The notes beneath the pieces are model-generated. The model was given only the letters and a program-made list of their open reading frames with translations. It did no database searches and was not told the DNA's origin. Position numbers and translations under genes: made by a program. 64,000 bases of DNA from Calocera cornea HHB12733 (lineage: Eukaryota > Basidiomycota > Dacrymycetes > Dacrymycetales > Dacrymycetaceae): NCBI GenBank assembly GCA_001632435.1, contig KV423968.1:62001-126000 (forward strand). The letters are read 5' to 3'. Positions 62,222-64,000 of the stretch are shown one piece after another (the first letter of the stretch is position 1; every line of letters begins with the position of its first letter).

Positions 62222-64000
62222 GACCGAAATATAGAACTTGAAGACAACTCTGTTGGCCAGGTGTAAAGAAGCCTTGTTCCTTGCAGGCTGTGTTTCTAAT
62301 AGGGGCGCGAGTATGTAAGCGGACGACAAAGCCGCGTAATGGTCGACTGAATTGCTCCACTGGGTTAGTCTATAGGCTGCTGTGTGGGCGCAGTTAGCAT
62401 AGTAGGCCCAAGGCAAAACCATTCAACCAACCTGAGCAGACGACTGTGTGCCTACAGCGAAGCAAGCTGATCCTTGGGCGATGCGATAACTGAGCAGACC
62501 CGTGTGGTCGAGAAGGCACACGAGCCGCAGGAAGACCCTTGTGACATTCTGAATGAGAAGTTGCGATAACGGAATTAAATTTTATTACATAAGAGGGGTC
62601 AATTTCCTGTTTTGTAGCGTGTGCCCGAGCGGTCGGCGACCAGCTATGGTACGTTGGCATTGTCGACCCCGTTCCCGAGCACTCTTTTTTTTGACTCACG
62701 GCGCTCCGAGTCAAGTTCGCCGTTGGGCGACATGTTTCTCCTGTTGTCCCGACCCTCCCAACCAGGGTCAATGTAGCGAAGGCACCAGGGTTTGTCATTG
62801 GAAGACCCTATGTAAACCGCGGCACGGTCCTGCCATGCACGCGTTGGGTTAAGCGAGGTCGGACCTCCCGATGTTTTCAAACGTCCCCCGATGGCCAATC
62901 CGACTCTTTTCCGAATACATTCGCCCCGACTGCAAGACACGGATTGGGGCACCGGAGCGGAACTCCAACAGCCGTGCAAACGTGCATTGTTATTTTGCAG
63001 ACAGACCCAAAGCCAGTCTGACAGGATAACGTTAGTGAACGCGAGACGCGCTCGGGCAAGGGCGTCAGGCTTACATGAGCAGCGTGCAATATCATGCACC
63101 GCTTCGCGCTAATCGAGGCGCATCTAACGCTCGTACGAGCGCTTCACGCTGTTTCTGTGGGGAGCCTCGAGGCTCATAGCGCGGCATTATCAGGATAGCT
63201 GTGTCCAGTCATGGGATGATTCGCTCATCATCCAGGGTAACTCGCCGCATCACTGTCTCGGCACCCCGTGTCGTATTGTAGTTGCCTGTGCTGCGACGCG
63301 GGTTCATATCGGTCGCACCGCGTTACAGGAACGTTCCAGTGTATGGGACAAGGGACGTACACGCGTGCTGTGGGGAACGAGGCGCGACGGGTTGCGACTT
63401 TCCTCATCGAGCCAGCGTCCCGCCTTGTTGGACCAGTGCCATGCCGGAGCTTGCACGCACCGGCGGGCCAAGGCCAACGGCCAAGTGATGGCGCAAGCAC
63501 TGCGGCAGGTAGTACATCGTCATAGATAGTGAGACAACCATACCGGGCCGATTCAGTTACTTAAAGACAAGCGCAGGTTCGCGAATGCGTTTGAAGGAAC
63601 CGTGGCCTCGGGTATGAGGGTATCAGTTATCAGTTAACTTATCGCGCTGCGAGTTTACAGCTGTTCAGAGGTGGACAGCCGTTGCGTCATTGTTACCCCT
63701 GCGAGAGCCTGTGGTAGCCGGAAAGTGCTATCTGCAGAGCGAGACATGCGGGACTGAACGAGCTTAGCGCTCTGGAGCAGAAGGACCATCGGCTCGTCAG
63801 AAGATTGGAAACTTGGAATCTTGGCGGATGGGAGAAGAAGAGGGACACGAGCTTCAGGGGACATCGGCCTGAGTCCTGACTCGTGAGAAGATGTCCTGCG
63901 GTGGAGATCAGCTGGGGACAGGATGCGGTTAACTATCGAAAGAATCGGTAACTACATTGCCGTAAGCTATGGGATAGAATAGCGTGGGAGTGCGAAGTGC
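62222..64000. other. Gene-poor end of the window, TPR-CHAT promoter side
   Basis: Nearly 1.8 kb with no supported gene. AT-rich DNA (62570-62600, TTAAATTTTATTACATAAG) lies about 350-380 bases upstream of the TPR-CHAT start. Two perfect 14-base palindromes occur at 63128-63141 (CGCTCGTACGAGCG) and 63162-63175 (GAGCCTCGAGGCTC), 20 bases apart. The composition is mixed and could include decayed mobile-element sequence, but no terminal repeats or coding remnants were recognised. Confidence 0.4.

Noticed and set aside
62394..63864. Possible small genes upstream of the TPR-CHAT gene
   Set aside because: Frames are short, without domains or splice continuity, and both strands look equally non-coding.
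1..64000. CRISPR arrays, tRNA or rRNA genes and complete transposons
   Set aside because: No regularly spaced repeats, no cloverleaf with a convincing B box, no rRNA signature and no paired terminal repeats with transposase were seen on reading the window by eye. A covariance-model scan would be needed to exclude small RNAs.

Overview
The window is nuclear DNA of a filamentous basidiomycete, most likely an Agaricomycete. The evidence is a moderately GC-rich sequence, genes packed on both strands, many 45-60 nt introns with GTGCGT/GTAAGT donors and CTAG/ACAG acceptors, basidiomycete-type intron-rich sugar transporters, a TPR-CHAT protein and a fungal Tse2-like gene. A run of exactly 100 N (46493-46592) shows a draft assembly. 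I see no rRNA, tRNA, CRISPR array or intact transposon. Gene models were built by eye from reading frames, splice sites and remembered family patterns; no search was run.

Layout. 0.9-21 kb: two paralogous alpha-glucoside/maltose-type MFS permeases (881 and 17298) bracket an SDR oxidoreductase, a 6PGDH-like dehydrogenase, a YjbQ/UPF0047 protein, an endonuclease/exonuclease/phosphatase-family nuclease, complex I subunit NDUFB10 and the 2,177-residue spliceosomal helicase Brr2. 19.9-27.4 kb: NUS1 (dolichol synthesis), a PPR-like mitochondrial protein, a damaged Tse2-like ADP-ribosyltransferase gene, a Ser/Thr-rich GPI-anchored protein and a small secreted acidic protein whose frame continues past its stop. 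27.8-36.3 kb: WRAP73/Wdr8, siroheme synthase MET8, an ACMSD-family decarboxylase, LSM5 and two tandem GST-fold genes. 36.7-44.1 kb: a basidiomycete domain protein of unknown function and a very long mucin-like membrane protein, separated by 2.3 kb of repeat-rich DNA. 44.8-58.3 kb: a dense housekeeping block with a WKF-domain protein, Rrp36, SAC1, QCR9, mitochondrial uS11m, a nitrilase, alpha-SNAP and Npr2. 58.8-64 kb: a TPR-CHAT protein and a gene-poor tail.

The housekeeping genes do not form one pathway, but several sit head to head over short shared promoters (QCR9/uS11m, LSM5/decarboxylase, BRR2/NDUFB10, RRP36/SAC1). The most unusual contents are the TPR-CHAT gene, the broken Tse2-like toxin-domain gene, several very small exons (6, 10, 13, 13 and 23 nt) and three introns that are multiples of three without stops, which simple ORF reading would translate straight through.
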